Below, piece after piece: positions 51,440 to 63,045 of a DNA stretch of 64,000 nt. Position numbers and translations under genes: made by a program. The first letter of the stretch is position 1. Every line of letters begins with the position of its first letter. Under the pieces are notes generated by a model. The model did not search any database. It saw only the letters and a program-made list of their open reading frames with translations, and had not been told where the DNA came from. Source of the DNA: Emiliania huxleyi CCMP1516 (Eukaryota > Haptophyta > Isochrysidales > Noelaerhabdaceae); NCBI RefSeq assembly GCF_000372725.1, contig NW_005195368.1:36429-100428 (forward strand). The letters run 5' to 3'.

Positions 51440-52912
51440 ATGGCCAGCCCAGAGGAGCCCGCCGTCGCCGTCGAGGAGGTCCAGGACTCTGCAGAGACCG
51501 TGATCGCCACCGTCGTTGCAATCGTGGCTGGCCTCATCGTCATCGTGATCGCCCTCGGCTTCCGGCGGAAGCGCGAGGCCGAGCGCGTTGTGGCCCGGGA
51601 GAAGGCGGCGGCTGCCAAGCGCAAGGCGCCTCCTCCCGGTGCGGTGGCCCGCGCCGACCTCTCTGCGGTGGAGAAGCTGGCGCGCACCGCCGGCGCCGAC
51701 CCGGACGCCTTCCTCGCCGGCCTCGCCACCACCGAGGTTCTCGGCCGGCTCGCGTCGCCTCTCTCGCCGGCCGCCGCCGCGGCGGTGCGAAAGGCGCTGG
51801 CCGGCAAGGCGGAGCTACCGCCAGAGGGCGACGGCGCGGCGGCGGTCGCCGCCGCCCTGGTCCACACCCACCTCCGCCGCGGGGAGCTTCCCGCGCGGCT
51901 CTGGCCAAAGCGCGACGCGGATGAGGCCGAGGCTGCAGTTGAGGCGGTGGCGGAGGCGGCCGTCAAGCTGACGCGGCACGGGTTCGAGGCGGCGTGCAAG
52001 GGCGGGTCGCCGGAGGCCGCGCGCTGCCTCCTCCAGCTGCTCGCCTGCCTCCGCCTCCAGCGGCCCGCTTGGGACCACGAGCCGTCGCGCCGCGCCTCAG
52101 AGGAGGCGCTCGCGGACGCAGGCCGCGCCGCCCCGACGGCGCAGGCCTGCCGCGGCCGCGCCTCTTGACACGCGTCTCTGTGAGCAGGCCTCCCCCTACC
52201 GCGCCTCGCGGCGAGCGCCTCGGCGGCGTCGTGGATGGGCGGCGCGGGCGGCGCGGTGAGCGCTGGCTCGGTCGCTATGCTCAAGGTCCGCCTCTCGCGG
52301 GCCCACGCAAAGGAGGCTGCCGCCGCCGCAAAGGTGCGCCGCTCACCCCTCTCCACACCACCCCTCCCCCACACCACCCCTCCCCCACACCGTCCCCGCC
52401 GCACCCCTCCGCACCGCACCGACCCTCCTGCCCACGGCATCCCCGCCCCCTCCCCCCCCCCCGCGCAGCGCGGCGCGACCTCCTTCGCCGGCAAGTGGAG
52501 CACCGCCAACGGACGTGCGCCCGTGCGCGTGTGCGAGAGCTACACGTGCCTCGTCTCGCGCCGCGGCGGGCCCGCCGGCGGCGCGGAGGCGAGCGGCCGA
52601 GAGAGAGGCTTAGACGACGCGTGACACGATTGCGGCGTCGGTTCGCGCCCCTCCGGTGACGGTGACGGTGACGGCCTCTCCCCGCCTGGGCGCCAGGCGA
52701 TGGTTGGCTTTCTCGAGGCGGACGTCCTCGACCCGGCGGCGCCGACGGCGGAGGCGGAGCTCAAGATCGTCGCGCCGCTCGAGGCGGGCGAGTATGAGCT
52801 GCGCGTGCAGGCGCTCTCGCTCGCGGTGCTCGGCGTCGAGGCCTCCGCCTCCGCCTCGCTCGTCGTCACCCCCGCGCCGATCGACGACGCCGACGACCTG
52901 GACGACTATTGA
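51440..52912 (+). CDS. Membrane protein with Sec63-like C-terminal domain
   Basis: Exons 51440-52151 (donor uncertain), 52188-52333, 52469-52588 and 52697-52912 give about 397 aa. A single hydrophobic helix (TVIATVVAIVAGLIVIVIAL, about residues 20-40) is followed by a basic stop-transfer sequence RRKRE. The middle is an Ala/Leu-rich helical bundle. The end reads ELKIVAPLEAGEYELRVQALS and LGVEASASASLVV, the pattern of the last beta-sandwich of Sec63/Brl domains (AP..G.Y.....S...LG). The acidic end DDADDLDDY also recalls Sec63. That would place it at the ER translocon, but the J-domain of Sec63 is absent. Two or three introns start GC. Confidence 0.55.
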
Positions 52913-52934
52913 AGCACTGGCGGTGACGCCTCGC

Positions 52935-53135
52935 GACGAGGAGAATAAATAAATAAATAAACAAAATAAAACGGACATCCCAAGCTAGGGCTGGGTCACG
53001 GATTGGAGATCCCTCACACCAAGATCGTGCAGGGCGGGGACACATGTCCCTAAATCCCATCTCGTCACAGACTTACCGTTTTATTTGTTTATTTATTTAT
53101 TTTTTATTGTTTTATTTATTTAGCTTTTAGGCATT
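52935..53135. repeat. ATAA/TTTA-rich tracts flanking a short element
   Basis: AATAAATAAATAAATAAAC at about 52945 and TTATTTATTTATTT at about 53085, facing each other around a CG-richer segment. Similar tracts at 41697, 46250 and 46388 suggest tails of short retroposed elements in both orientations. Confidence 0.5.
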
Positions 53136-53597
53136 AAGGCTGTGGGGGGTCGAGGACAGCCCCCACACCTTTCCGCAGGATTTTGCAAAAGCGAAGGGCG
53201 CATCGCCGCGCGGGGGCTGGGCACAGGGCACAGGGGATCTCTCTCGGCGAGCTCTCGAGAATTCTTTTCGAAACCAGTCGGAAATCTGTGCTCCTGCATG
53301 TTCAGCCGAGTACGCAGCCCCACCCGGAGGGCGGGCGACAAAGCTTCGCCGCGCGGCACGGTCGCCACCACCACGGCTGTCAGCGTGGAGGATGCCTTTG
53401 TGATCGGCGCGCTCCACCGCGGTCAGATTGGTCCGACGTACAAGACAGCTGGCCGAAAAATACCCGCCGGTCTGCGGCACGCCCATCCCGCGCGCGGCCG
53501 CACCGACGCTGCTCTCTGGCTCGCTGCGCGCCGCCCGGCGCGGCCCGCCCTCGCGTGACACCTTCACCCACCACGGCCGGCAGGCTCAACGTGCGAG

Positions 53598-54424
53598 ATG
53601 TCCTTCGAGTTGGATTGCGCGTCGGTGATGGCGTGGAGCTGGGAGGAGCGGAGCGGCGGCGACGTCGTCTTCAAGGCGGTCCTCCCCGGCCTCGACCGTG
53701 ACTTTGAGGAGGAGCTGTCGCGCGCCGCTGGGTGAGAGAGACACACTTCCGGGACACCTCCCCTCGCGCCGACACGGCGTCACTCTGCCCCTGCGGCTTT
53801 GGCGCCTAGGCCGGGCGTGGCGGCCGAGGGGGCGGTGCTGAGCGCGCACACGAGCGGCGTGCTGCGCGTGCCTGCCGGCTCCGTGATGCTGACCTGGTCC
53901 AACGTCAGCGGCTGGTCGGAGCGGACAGTCAGCTACCGCGTCATGAGCTGCAGCCGGGACGCCCTCGAGATGGAGCGGGAGCGGATGGCGGCGGAGGCGG
54001 CGAGGGCGGCGAGGGCGGCGGAGGAGGAGGCGGCCCTCGCGCGCAAGCAGCTGCTCCTCTCAAAGGCCGAGATGCAGCCGAGATGCAGCCGAGATGCAGC
54101 CGAGATGCAGCCGAGATGCAGCCGAGATGCAGCCGAGATGCAGCCGAGATGCAGCCGAGATAGCCGCAAGCCGCTGGTCCTCTCAACGGCGAGCGCGAGC
54201 ACGTTGGCGCGTGCCTCAGGCGTGCCTGTGACGCGTCCGCGACACGCCCTCCTCTCACTGCAGGCGAGCAGTGTCGCGAGCAGCTTTGCGGCGCTGCTGC
54301 AGGAGCGGGCTGCTGTCGAGCAGGCAGACGCCGAGATCTGGGGGGATCTGGGGGGGGATCTGGGGGGATCTGGGGAGATATTGAGGGCTGCTGTCGAGCA
54401 GGCGCAGAAGACACGCGAGCATCA

Positions 54425-54508
<84 letters not shown>

Positions 54509-55092
54509 CACAACTAGGCCAGCCTCGCTCCTCTCGCCCGCACCCCACCGCCCCCTGCCTCGCCGCCCCACCGCCTCGCCGCCCCACCGCCCAACCGCTC
54601 GCCGCGTCACCGCCTGACCGGGTACCGCTGGCGGCGGCGCAGGCGGAGGCGCAGGAGGCACTGGCCGCGTGCGATCGCGCAGAGGCGGAGGCGGAGGCAG
54701 CGGCCGCGGCGGCAGCGGCGGCAACGGATGAGGAGAGGTGCGGCTCCGGCTCCCGCCGACGTCCCCATTGCCTCGCTCCCCTCGCCCCGCCCTCTTCTCC
54801 GCTGCCGCGCCCCCTCCCAGCACGAGCCCCCCCTCTCGCCGCTTGCTCCTCCTCAGGGAGGACCTCGAGGCGGCCGCAGCAGCAGCAGCAAGGCACCTCC
54901 CCCCCCCCCTCCCTCCCCACCCTTTCGCCAGCCGCGCCCACTCCCGGAGTGCGGTGGCGACGCCCCTCCCTCCCCGGCAGGCGATCCGAGGAGGCCCGGC
55001 GCGTGGCGCGAAAGGAGGTCGCAGAGGCGGTCGCGGCGGACAAGGCGGCGATAGCCGCGGGGGCGGCCACGACGGGGCAGCGGAGCAAATAG
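53598..55092 (+). CDS. GOLD-domain protein with coiled-coil tail
   Basis: Exons 53598-53731, 53810-54065, 54264-54323, 54643-54737, 54857-54892 and 54981-55092 give about 230 aa. The N-terminal ~110 residues form a GOLD domain: ASVMAWSWEERSGGDVVFKA, then SGVLRVPAGSVMLTWSNVSG and RTVSYRVMSC. GOLD domains occur in p24 cargo receptors and in Sec14/patellin lipid-transfer proteins. No signal peptide or membrane helix is seen, so a cytosolic lipid or Golgi adaptor role is more likely. The rest is Ala/Glu/Arg coiled coil (EALAACDRAEAEAE...). Exons upstream of 53598 are possible. Introns 2, 3 and 5 start GC. Intron 2 holds an 11-bp GAGATGCAGCC array and intron 3 a (CACG)n array. Confidence 0.65.
54066..54162 (+). 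repeat. GAGATGCAGCC tandem array in GOLD-gene intron
   Basis: About nine 11-bp units starting right at the GC donor of intron 2. Without splicing the frame stays open, so retention would add a repetitive peptide. Confidence 0.88.
54422..54508 (+). repeat. (CACG)n microsatellite
   Basis: About 21 tetranucleotide units within intron 3 of the GOLD-domain gene. Confidence 0.92.
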
Positions 55093-55460
55093 CGAGAGGG
55101 GCCAGTTTCCCCCTTCCATGTGAGAGCACCGTCGTTGTCGATACCCCGCGCCACGTTGCCACCGCATCGCTGGATGGGAGGCCACTGCGTTCGTCTGGCC
55201 TGCATTTGAGCCGCGCCGTGCCGTGGCGTTGGCTATCGCGGGAGGGCCAAGACAGCTCGTGCGGTTTTGGGAACGTCTTGATTGTGCCCGAGTCGTGTAT
55301 GCCGTTGGAGAGAGAGAGAGCGCGCGCGCGCGATGATATTTACTAAGACCCATAAAGTCGTGGGGCACATTTTGGTGAATTCTTTTCCACCTCCTCAAGC
55401 CCCAACTCTGCCGAACGCGACACGGCGACGCCGAACTCTGGGCCTATTTCATCGCGAGAC

Positions 55461-57030
55461 ATGCCGGGAGTCTGCTTTCCCGCCGATACCGAGGGCGTGC
55501 GCTCCACGTCTGCCTTTGGAAAGGAGGTCTTCAGTGCCGTCGCTGCTGCTCTGGGCGACGAGCCGCTCGCACAGGCCATCGTGAGCGAGAAGGACTGGCG
55601 CCACACGTACAACGCGCACATGCTCAAGGTATTCGAGGCGCAGCTTCGGGCGGATCCGGCAGTGGCTTTGGCCTCGCTAAAGAAAGGTCTGGAGAAGGCG
55701 ACGGCCATGGACTTTGAGCCCAAGGACGGCACGCCTGCTGTGCCTCTTGCTGTGGCTGGGTCCATTGACGTCAAGCCTTTCGGAACTTGGGCAATCCACG
55801 GCACTGGCAACGCACTGAAGACGATCTCCGTGCCGTACAACGGCAGCGTCCTTTCAGGCGCGTCGCTCAGCTTCCAGCTCGACAAGTGGGTGCGTCGAGG
55901 CACGATGGAGGCGGACTGTGCCGAAGCCATCAAGGAGGGCGTCCGGCTCGACACGTTCAAGGGGCGCACCTTCATTCTGATCGGAGCGGGCTCGGAGCTC
56001 GGTCCGCTGCGCCCGCTGCTGCTCGCCGGCGCGACCGTCGCTGCCGTCGCCACGCGCAAGCCGCAGCGGTGGGCGGAGCTCATCGAGTTTGCGCAGACGA
56101 CTGCGGGCACGCTGCTGCTGCCGGTGCCTTCGGGGGTGGCGAGTGACTGTCCGGACGTGGCGGCGGTGGCGGCGGTGGCCGGCGCCGACATTTTGGCGGA
56201 GACGCCTGCGCTTGCCGCTTGGGTGGCGGGTGTGGTGCGCTCGTCCGCCGGGCCGGTGACGCTCGGCACATACCTGTACGCCGACGGCGAGGCGAACGTG
56301 CGTATCACCGCGGCGGCCGACGTCCTGACGCAGGCGGCGATGCGCGCGGCCGCCGCCTCGCGCCGCGAGCTCAGCCTGGCTTACCTGCCCTCGCAAACGG
56401 TGGCACACGTCATCCCCGCAGCCGCGGCGGAGGCGCAGCGGGCCAACGCGGCGAAGGCGCCCTGGTGGCAGTCGATGATGCGCTATCGTCTCGCCATACG
56501 CCCGCCGCTCAGCGGCGCGGCGGGCAGCGCGGCCGCGGAGCCGACGTACGTGCACGACGCCTACTCGATGACGCAGGGGCCAAATTACGCGCTCGCGCAG
56601 CACATGCGCCAGTGGCGCGCGATGCTCGCGTACACTGAGGGCTACGCCGTCTCCGCGCCGATGGCGCCGGCCGCACGGACCGCGTCCATGCTGCATGTGC
56701 ACACCGTCGCGACGGCGCTCGACGGGTTCGGGTATTTCCGACCCCTCGAGGCCTTCGAGCCAGACTGTCTGCGCGCGTGCCTGGCAGACTCCACCTCGGG
56801 CAGGAGCTGTGCTCGGACGAGCCCCCGCTCACAGATGCCTGCCGCGACAATAGGCGGCGCTACTCGCCGTGGAGCTCTCGACGCCGATGCCGGCGCTGCC
56901 CTCGCCCTTCCACCTCTTCACTCGCCATGGCTTCCACGGCGGCTTCTGGCGTTTCCCGTACTCCTCCGACAGCATCGGCTCTTCGGCCTACGTCCTCGGC
57001 ATGGTGCGCCCTTGGCGGAAGGAGGCATGA
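55461..57030 (+). CDS. Unknown protein with glycine-rich nucleotide-binding-like segment
   Basis: Exon 1 runs 55461-56774 and exon 2 56854-57030, with a 79-nt intron starting GC and ending ATAG; 496 aa. The apparent frame change near 56775 is resolved by this intron, which joins DCLR to AALLAVELSTPMP. The centre (about 170-215) reads FKGRTFILIGAGSELGPLRP then LLLAGATVAAVATRK, a Rossmann-like beta-Gly-rich-loop-alpha motif. The N-terminal part is helical (KEVFSAVAAALGDEPLAQAI). The end is aromatic-rich (FHLFTRHGFHGGFWRFPYS). The fold suggests a NAD(P)- or SAM-dependent protein, but the catalytic residues of known dehydrogenases are not evident. No targeting signal. Confidence 0.65.
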
Positions 57031-57419
57031 GTTGGGCGGGACGGGAGCAGGGTTGCGCATGTAGTCAATTAGCACCACGGCCCAGTGGGGATTTTGGCCT
57101 CCTCAGTGATCGTCTGGGCGAATCCTAAATGGCATGCAAAATGCCAATACGTCTCGTTTTTTGTGCGCTAACTTGTAGAGCACCTTGAAAAACTAGTATG
57201 TCTTGGACCGAAAAGTTTCTCGATGAAGTGGGGACGGACACCCGTGAATGGCCTTAATACGAAACCAGAAGGGACACACACATGAGTCATGACGCCGCAC
57301 ACACACACCGTACCGCACCGGGCACCGCGCGCGCACGCCCACCGCCCCGCCTAGGTGGGAAATGTGCCGTGCCAACGTCCTCCAGCAAATACATACCCCG
57401 TCGCATCTCAGCGCTCGCC

Positions 57420-60400
57420 TCAGGCGGTCACAGCGACCGGCTCGCCAACGAGCTCGCCCTCCGCGGGCAGCCCGACGAGGATGTGCGGCGAGCCCGCGAC
57501 CATACACGCGACCGGCTTGTCAGCGCGCGCCTGGAAGATGATGCAGCAGGCCTGCGTATATGGAATGCCGGCACCCACAAAACCAAGCTGCGGCAAGTGC
57601 AGCTCCTGCGATGCGCCTGGCAGCTCGACGGGCTTCGCGAAAGACGACCAGTTGCTCACCATGCCGCAGCGCAGTCCCTGCCCACGCGAGGAGAATCGAC
57701 TCATGTGTGAGCCGCAGCAGCATCGGTTCCATCAGCAGCACAGCTGCTGCGGGGCGCAGGCGGCTGGGGGGAGATGGGGCGGGTGGCGCGCTGTGTGTGT
57801 GCGCGCACGAGGTGCTCGCGGCTCGAGGGCAGGTCGGTGGACGGCGTGGCGGCGCGGCGAAATTTGGCGAGGGAGCGACGAAGGAGCGAAGGCGTGGCCA
57901 CGTCCGCCAGCCTGTACAGGACAACGCTCTCGTAATTGCCTGCGAGGCTCATGGGCGCGTCCGGTAGCCTGCCCCGAAAGTTGACTGCCATCATGCCGAG
58001 GCCGAAGCCGCCACGCTGGAGGAACCAGGATGTGATGACGTCATTCGTCGAGACGAAGGCTGACGCACCCGACGCCTTCGCGGCCGACTTCTGCGCGGCA
58101 ATGTAAGTCTCGTCCACATGAAATGTGCGCACCTCCACCGTTGTTCGCAGCAGTGCCGAGTACAGGAGGCCGCCAATGCAGTTCATGACGAAGCCGGGGT
58201 TGAAGATGGCGCGCTTGCCGTCGCCCAGCGCTGCGTCAATCGCGTCGCTGACGCCGGGCCGCCGCTGCGCGTCCAACGCCACGACGTTATCGTTCGCGCT
58301 CAGCATGTTGTGAAGCATGTAGAACGTGTGGCCATCGCCGATGACATGGGACATGCTGACGACCAGAGCGAAGCGCATGGCTGGATCGTCGCTGTCTGGG
58401 ACGAGAGTGACGCGAAAGATGGGTACCCCGAAGCCTGGCTGCCCCTTTTTGCAGAGCAATGTGGCCACGGCTGCGCCCATCTTGCGCATAGACGTCCCAC
58501 GGCTCAGCGGGATCTCGCCCGCGGCGCAGGCTCGAAAGACACCGACGTCTGCTGTGGAATCGTAATGGGCACGTTTTGCTAAGCGTATTTGCGCCTCCGT
58601 ATTTGCAAATACAGGCGAACAAATAAGGCACGTGAAATCGAGTGTTTTGCTAGCGTATTTGCCGGGTGGCCGTATTTGCGGCGTCAAACCCAACTTTTGC
58701 CAGGAGCTCTTTCTCAAAATCTCGTGCACACATGTCCCTAAATTATTCACACATGAATGCTCACATGGCCGGTAGCATATGCGCCACACGCCCTGACCGC
58801 TCCTCTGGTCCGGCCGCCGGCCTCCGCGGTGGCGGCGATGTCGCAGCGCCACCCATCGGCCAGCCCTCAGATCGATCGATCAGCGCTCAAAGTCGGCTTC
58901 AGATCCGAGAACGCTGCTGGCGCCGCCGCCGATCCCAGCGGCGACGCCAGCAGCTTCCTCTGCTCTCCAACGTGCCGAGAAGCGACGCGGGGGTGCTCGG
59001 CCCGCAATGCACGACGAAGGCTCCGCCGGGCGCGCGTCGGCCGGTCCGGTGGCACCCTCTGCGCACGGCACCTGCCGGCGCCCCGACGACAGCCGTCGCG
59101 CCACCGCTGATGGAGGGGCGGTCAGCGCCGCTGCCGCCGCGCCGCCGGTGGGAGGGGCACTGGTGGTGGCCTGGGCGGCCCTCCGCCGCCGCTCGACGCG
59201 CTGCGAGAAAGGGGAGAGATTGGGGGTTCAGAAGGACGGGCGGGGGCGGGGGGGGGGGGGGGGGTGCCCCACAAAACCCGTGAGGCGCGCGGGATTGGGG
59301 TTAGGGGGAGGTGCCCGGCGGGATGCAACCCAAGAGCCCCCATTGTTCATGTCCCGTCCAGGGGGGAGGGAGGGAAAAGGGGCCGGGAAAGGGGGTAGGG
59401 GAGGGCGGCGTGGCCGCTCGTCGACGATGCGTTCCCACGCATCAGACCCCACACAGTGCCACGTCTGCATTCGCAACAATGAGCGAGACGAGCGAGGACG
59501 ATCACCCGCCCAGCCAAAGTACGCACGCGGAGCGCGCGAGTAGCGTGCATGAGGCCCGCGTAGAGCAGCATCAGCCGCCCCTCCGACCACTTCATACTTT
59601 TCGCCTTGGAGGAAGGCTCCACCACGTCGGGCTCGGGGCTGGCCGTGCCCGCCGTCCCGCCGACGCCCGCCCCAGTCTGGTCGGCCTGCGAGCGAGGGAT
59701 GGACGCCGGTGGGTGCCGTGGGCCGGCCGTGGCCGACTGTGGCCAGCTCGGGGCCAGCTCGGGGCCAGATGCGCGCACCATGGTGCGTGGCGAATACAGA
59801 TACGGCTGTATCTGTATGCGTGGCGAATACAGGTGCACGCGTCTCCGGAACTGCCGAATTTGCGCATACAGGGAGACATACAGCGGGAAATACGCTTAGC
59901 AAAACGTCTCTAATAACACTTGCCGTTTTCAAGCCATCCGCCACACCACGGGTTGAATTTCAGAATTTCTGCCACGCGTGTGGCGAGGTATTCGGCGGCC
60001 GACGCGTGTGAACCTGAAAAGAAGGTGATGGTGGACACAGAGTTTTCCTCTGCGAGGAGCGTGGAACGCTCGAAAGGGAGCAGCTCCAACACGGACTTAT
60101 TTCCCTGCCTAGTGTCTTATTTAAGTCCCGAACTCTCAAGAGAGCTCTATTCACACCCTTTGTGCGTTGAAGACCATAGGCAATGTTTGTTTACACCCAA
60201 CCGACGAGTGGCTGGGCCCTCTGACCTGAGCTGTAGCCTTGGTAGCTGTGTGGTTGAAGCCCTCATGCCGCCGGCGTACGTCCACCCCCCCTTCGGAGGT
60301 GGTTCCCCCAGCGGCTGGCCACAGGGCACAGGGCAAGATGCAGTTCACAAATGGTCAGGCTCGCAGTGGGGACCGGTCAAAGCCTCGACTGCAATTCGTG

Positions 60401-60491
60401 CGGCCTTCCGTCTCCTGAAATATAAGGCCGCTGCGGTAACGACAGCAGTGCCCGCTGCGGCGGCGAGAACCATTGTGCGATTCATATACAT
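57420..60491 (-). CDS. BAHD/condensation-type acyltransferase with transposon in an intron
   Basis: Four exons: about 60491-60370 (ATG 60491; donor uncertain), about 60104-59918, 58551-57807 and 57699-57420, roughly 440 aa. Exon 1 encodes a short N-terminal membrane anchor (MVLAAAAGTAVVTAAALYF, then RRRK). Exon 2 has STITFFSGSHASAAEYLATR and ILKFNPWCGG. Exon 3 holds the active-site motif SMSHVIGDGHTFYML (HxxxDG) and later NDVITSWFLQRGGFG. Exon 4 has MVSNWSSFAKPVELP. This order matches CoA-dependent acyltransferases of the BAHD/condensation superfamily. The acyl acceptor is unknown. Intron 2 (59917-58552) can be spliced with GT-AG and contains a complete 1.3-kb transposon. Confidence 0.68.
58571..59907. 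mobile_element. 1,337-bp non-autonomous DNA transposon
   Basis: The ends are a perfect 20-bp inverted repeat, ACGTTTTGCTAAGCGTATTT at 58571-58590 and its complement at 59888-59907. The interior has no transposase-like frame. It contains palindromic GTATTTGCAAATAC (about 58599-58612) and GAATACAG-rich repeats near the right end. I see no clear target duplication. It lies inside intron 2 of the acyltransferase gene, 10 bp from the donor and about 20 bp from the acceptor. Confidence 0.8.
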
Positions 60492-61302
60492 AACCAGACG
60501 CTGCCGTGCAGCCGCTGTCGTCGGCTGATGTTTGGTTACCTGTTGCGCCACGCGCGAGCCTCGCAGAACAAAGGCGCAGGATTTTTTTGAGCAGCCATGA
60601 CTCAACTGCGTAGTAACGCAATCCCGTCCGCTCGATCGTGCCGGTGAGACGCGAGCGAGCGGGCGCTACAAGAGACTACACACTTACATCGATCTCATGT
60701 GAGCTGGCAGGAATATCTACTAACTATGATCTCGGCGGTAGGCAGAAATCTCGCCGTTGGGCGCTGACTATTCTAACAACGAGCCCCCACAGCAATAGGG
60801 AAGAAAGCGAAAAGAACACACACATACGGCTTTATATCACATCTCGTCAAAGTCTCAAACGAGCGCGGAGGTCTGAGCTCAGCTGGCTGAACGGTAGACA
60901 CGAGGACTAGGGCCGAGCAGCCGGTCCCTCCCAGCTCCCTGTGTGTGAGCGAGCGGAGGAGAGACAGCAGACAGTCCAGGACAGCCCCGCTTAGTTGAGG
61001 TGCGCTTGATGACCGAGAGTGAGTGAAAATGGCTTCCGCGTTACTTTAGCCCTCCCCGGTCGGCTTTACTTTAGCCCTCCCCGGTCTACGTGTAAAGACC
61101 AGAGGGCTAGAGCGATTTCATCGTTCATGAACGCCCCCAGAGGCGAGTGTGGGCCGCCTGGTGTGGGTCTAGAACACTCTTGCACACGTAGCTCGTGGAG
61201 GGAGGAGATTTGACACGAGAGCAAGCAATAAACATAAAATAGCACTCGCACACCAAATACACACCAGCACATGCACACACGTGTGTCCTGTCTTGGTCTC
61301 CC
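60492..61302. other. Intergenic, no gene seen
   Basis: Lower GC than the genes. Contains a short direct repeat TTACTTTAGCCCTCCCCGGT near 61040-61085. It is the 5' flank of the spliced acyltransferase and the 3' flank of the next gene. Confidence 0.5.
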
Positions 61303-63045
61303 TCAGGCAACGGCACCGCCAAAGGTTGCGGCGGCGAACGAGGAGCGGCGAAGCTTCGCGCACGATCGCTCCGTCCTGCGGCGAAGTTTGGCTGCAAAGC
61401 TCGCAGCCTTCAGGCCGATGCGCGCCTCACTGGTGGTCAGCGCCTCGCCACCTGCCGACTCGATGAGCATCTTCTTCATGTGCTCGACAGCCTTTTGCAG
61501 CTCCCCCTGCGGGACGACAGAGCTGGAGATGGTGATGCACATGCGGCCGTCGACGCACACGCAGCAGACGAGGAAGTAGGTCGCCACGCTGTAGGTGGGC
61601 GCCCAGTGGTATGTCACGCCGCCAGCGCCCTCGTGCATCGAGCGCAGCCCGTAATTGTTGAACCAGAAGATCTTGCGCGGGTTCGCGCGGTAGCCGCTCA
61701 TGCCGTAGACGGTCTGGTTGATGAAGCTCCACGCCGCGTTGCCGGAGAAGCTCTCGATGTGGTCGATCAGGCTGGCGTAGAACTTGGACGCCCACGACTC
61801 GCTGCTCAGCTCGTCGAGCGTCGGACGGGTGCCGAGGCCGATCAGCCAGTTCCCGCACACGTTGCGCTCGACCTTTGGCATGTAGTAGCGGCTCTGGCAG
61901 CTGACCTGCGTGAGGAGGATCGGACGCTCGACCTGGTACTGCTTCGGGACGATCTTTGCAGCTTCCGCGCTGGTCGTCATGAGGTGAGCAAACGGCTTGA
62001 GCTTCCTCGCCCTGAGGGCGGCGGTCATCTTTGCTGTCTCCTCGAGACTGAGCGACTCGATTACCGAGCAGCACTCGGGACTGGCACAACCGAATGCGTC
62101 GAAAAGCTCTCGCGAGAGAAGCCACCGGCCGTACTGCACCGCCATCGTGTAGCTGGTCCCGACCGCGCAGCGCAGCGCCGGCATCGCCCCGAGCTTCTTC
62201 TTGAGCTCCTCGTTCTCGGTGTCTAGCCGCAGGTCGAGCTCGGGAGAGCCCACGGCCGGCCGGACGAGCGGCGCCTCGCCGTCGTAGTACGTGGCGACGA
62301 AGCCCTTGATGAGGTTGAAGCAGGAGGTCCCATCGAAATCGCGAAAGTTCGTGTATCCGACGACGAAGGTCTTTGACGGCGCAGTCAGCACGTGCACGTA
62401 GTGGACTGTGGCTGTGGACGCCAGGTCCGTCATGCGGTACTTGTGCCACACCTCTGGCTTGTTGACCGTGTCGGGGATGGCGGTGACTAGGATCCGTGCC
62501 TCGTCCTCCGCGAAGCCGTTGCGCACGCGGAAGGCATCGAACGCGTCCTTGGCCTTGGCTTCCTCCCACGGCTTGGGGATCTCAGTGACGTTGCAGACGT
62601 CGACGAGAGAGAAGAGCTTCCGAATGATGCGGTTGCTGAGAGGCAGGGTCGTGCTCGCGGCGAGACCGTGCGCGCCGCCATGGTAGGTGTATGCGATGAA
62701 CCAGGTCCACAAGTTAAGGACGAGGGAAATGCAAAACGTGACGACGCCGAGCGGGACCCACATCACGAGGCCGATGGCGTTGAGGATGGGCCCGGTTGTC
62801 GTCATGGGCAGCCACTGGTACTTTTGCGGCGGGTGCGGCGGGTAAGGGCAATCCCCCTTGGCGTGGAAGGCGTCCCACTCGGCGCGCCACATCGGCGAAG
62901 GACGCTCGACGGCAGAGTCGCTCAAATCAAGCTGCTTCGAGTCGATGTCGGACTGCTTGATGGGCTCTTGGAAGCAGACACGCGCGGACCGCCGGCAGGC
63001 ACGCGCGGACCGTCGGCCGTTGACGAGGGAAGAGCGGCGCTGCAT
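61303..63045 (-). CDS. Acyltransferase-like membrane protein (condensation-type fold, altered active site)
   Basis: Single exon, ATG at 63045, 580 aa. Residues about 85-120 contain two closely spaced hydrophobic helices (LNAIGLVMWVPLGVVTFCIS and VLNLWTWFIAY). The rest resembles CoA-dependent acyltransferases in size and layout: VVGYTNFRDFDGTSCFNLIKG sits where the HxxxDG motif is expected, and NPRKIFWFNNYGLRSMHEG resembles the structural DFGWG-type region. The expected catalytic His is Phe here, so it may be inactive, use another residue, or belong to a sister family. Same strand as the spliced acyltransferase, but the two proteins are not close copies. The C-terminus is Ala/Arg-rich. Confidence 0.6.
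   Translation of the reverse strand: MQRRSSLVNGRRSARACRRSARVCFQEPIKQSDIDSKQLDLSDSAVERPSPMWRAEWDAFHAKGDCPYPPHPPQKYQWLPMTTTGPILNAIGLVMWVPLGVVTFCISLVLNLWTWFIAYTYHGGAHGLAASTTLPLSNRIIRKLFSLVDVCNVTEIPKPWEEAKAKDAFDAFRVRNGFAEDEARILVTAIPDTVNKPEVWHKYRMTDLASTATVHYVHVLTAPSKTFVVGYTNFRDFDGTSCFNLIKGFVATYYDGEAPLVRPAVGSPELDLRLDTENEELKKKLGAMPALRCAVGTSYTMAVQYGRWLLSRELFDAFGCASPECCSVIESLSLEETAKMTAALRARKLKPFAHLMTTSAEAAKIVPKQYQVERPILLTQVSCQSRYYMPKVERNVCGNWLIGLGTRPTLDELSSESWASKFYASLIDHIESFSGNAAWSFINQTVYGMSGYRANPRKIFWFNNYGLRSMHEGAGGVTYHWAPTYSVATYFLVCCVCVDGRMCITISSSVVPQGELQKAVEHMKKMLIESAGGEALTTSEARIGLKAASFAAKLRRRTERSCAKLRRSSFAAATFGGAVA

Noticed and set aside
55461-57128. Frameshifted C-terminus of the nucleotide-binding-like gene
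   Set aside because: A 79-nt GC-AG intron (56775-56853) restores one continuous protein, so no frameshift is needed.
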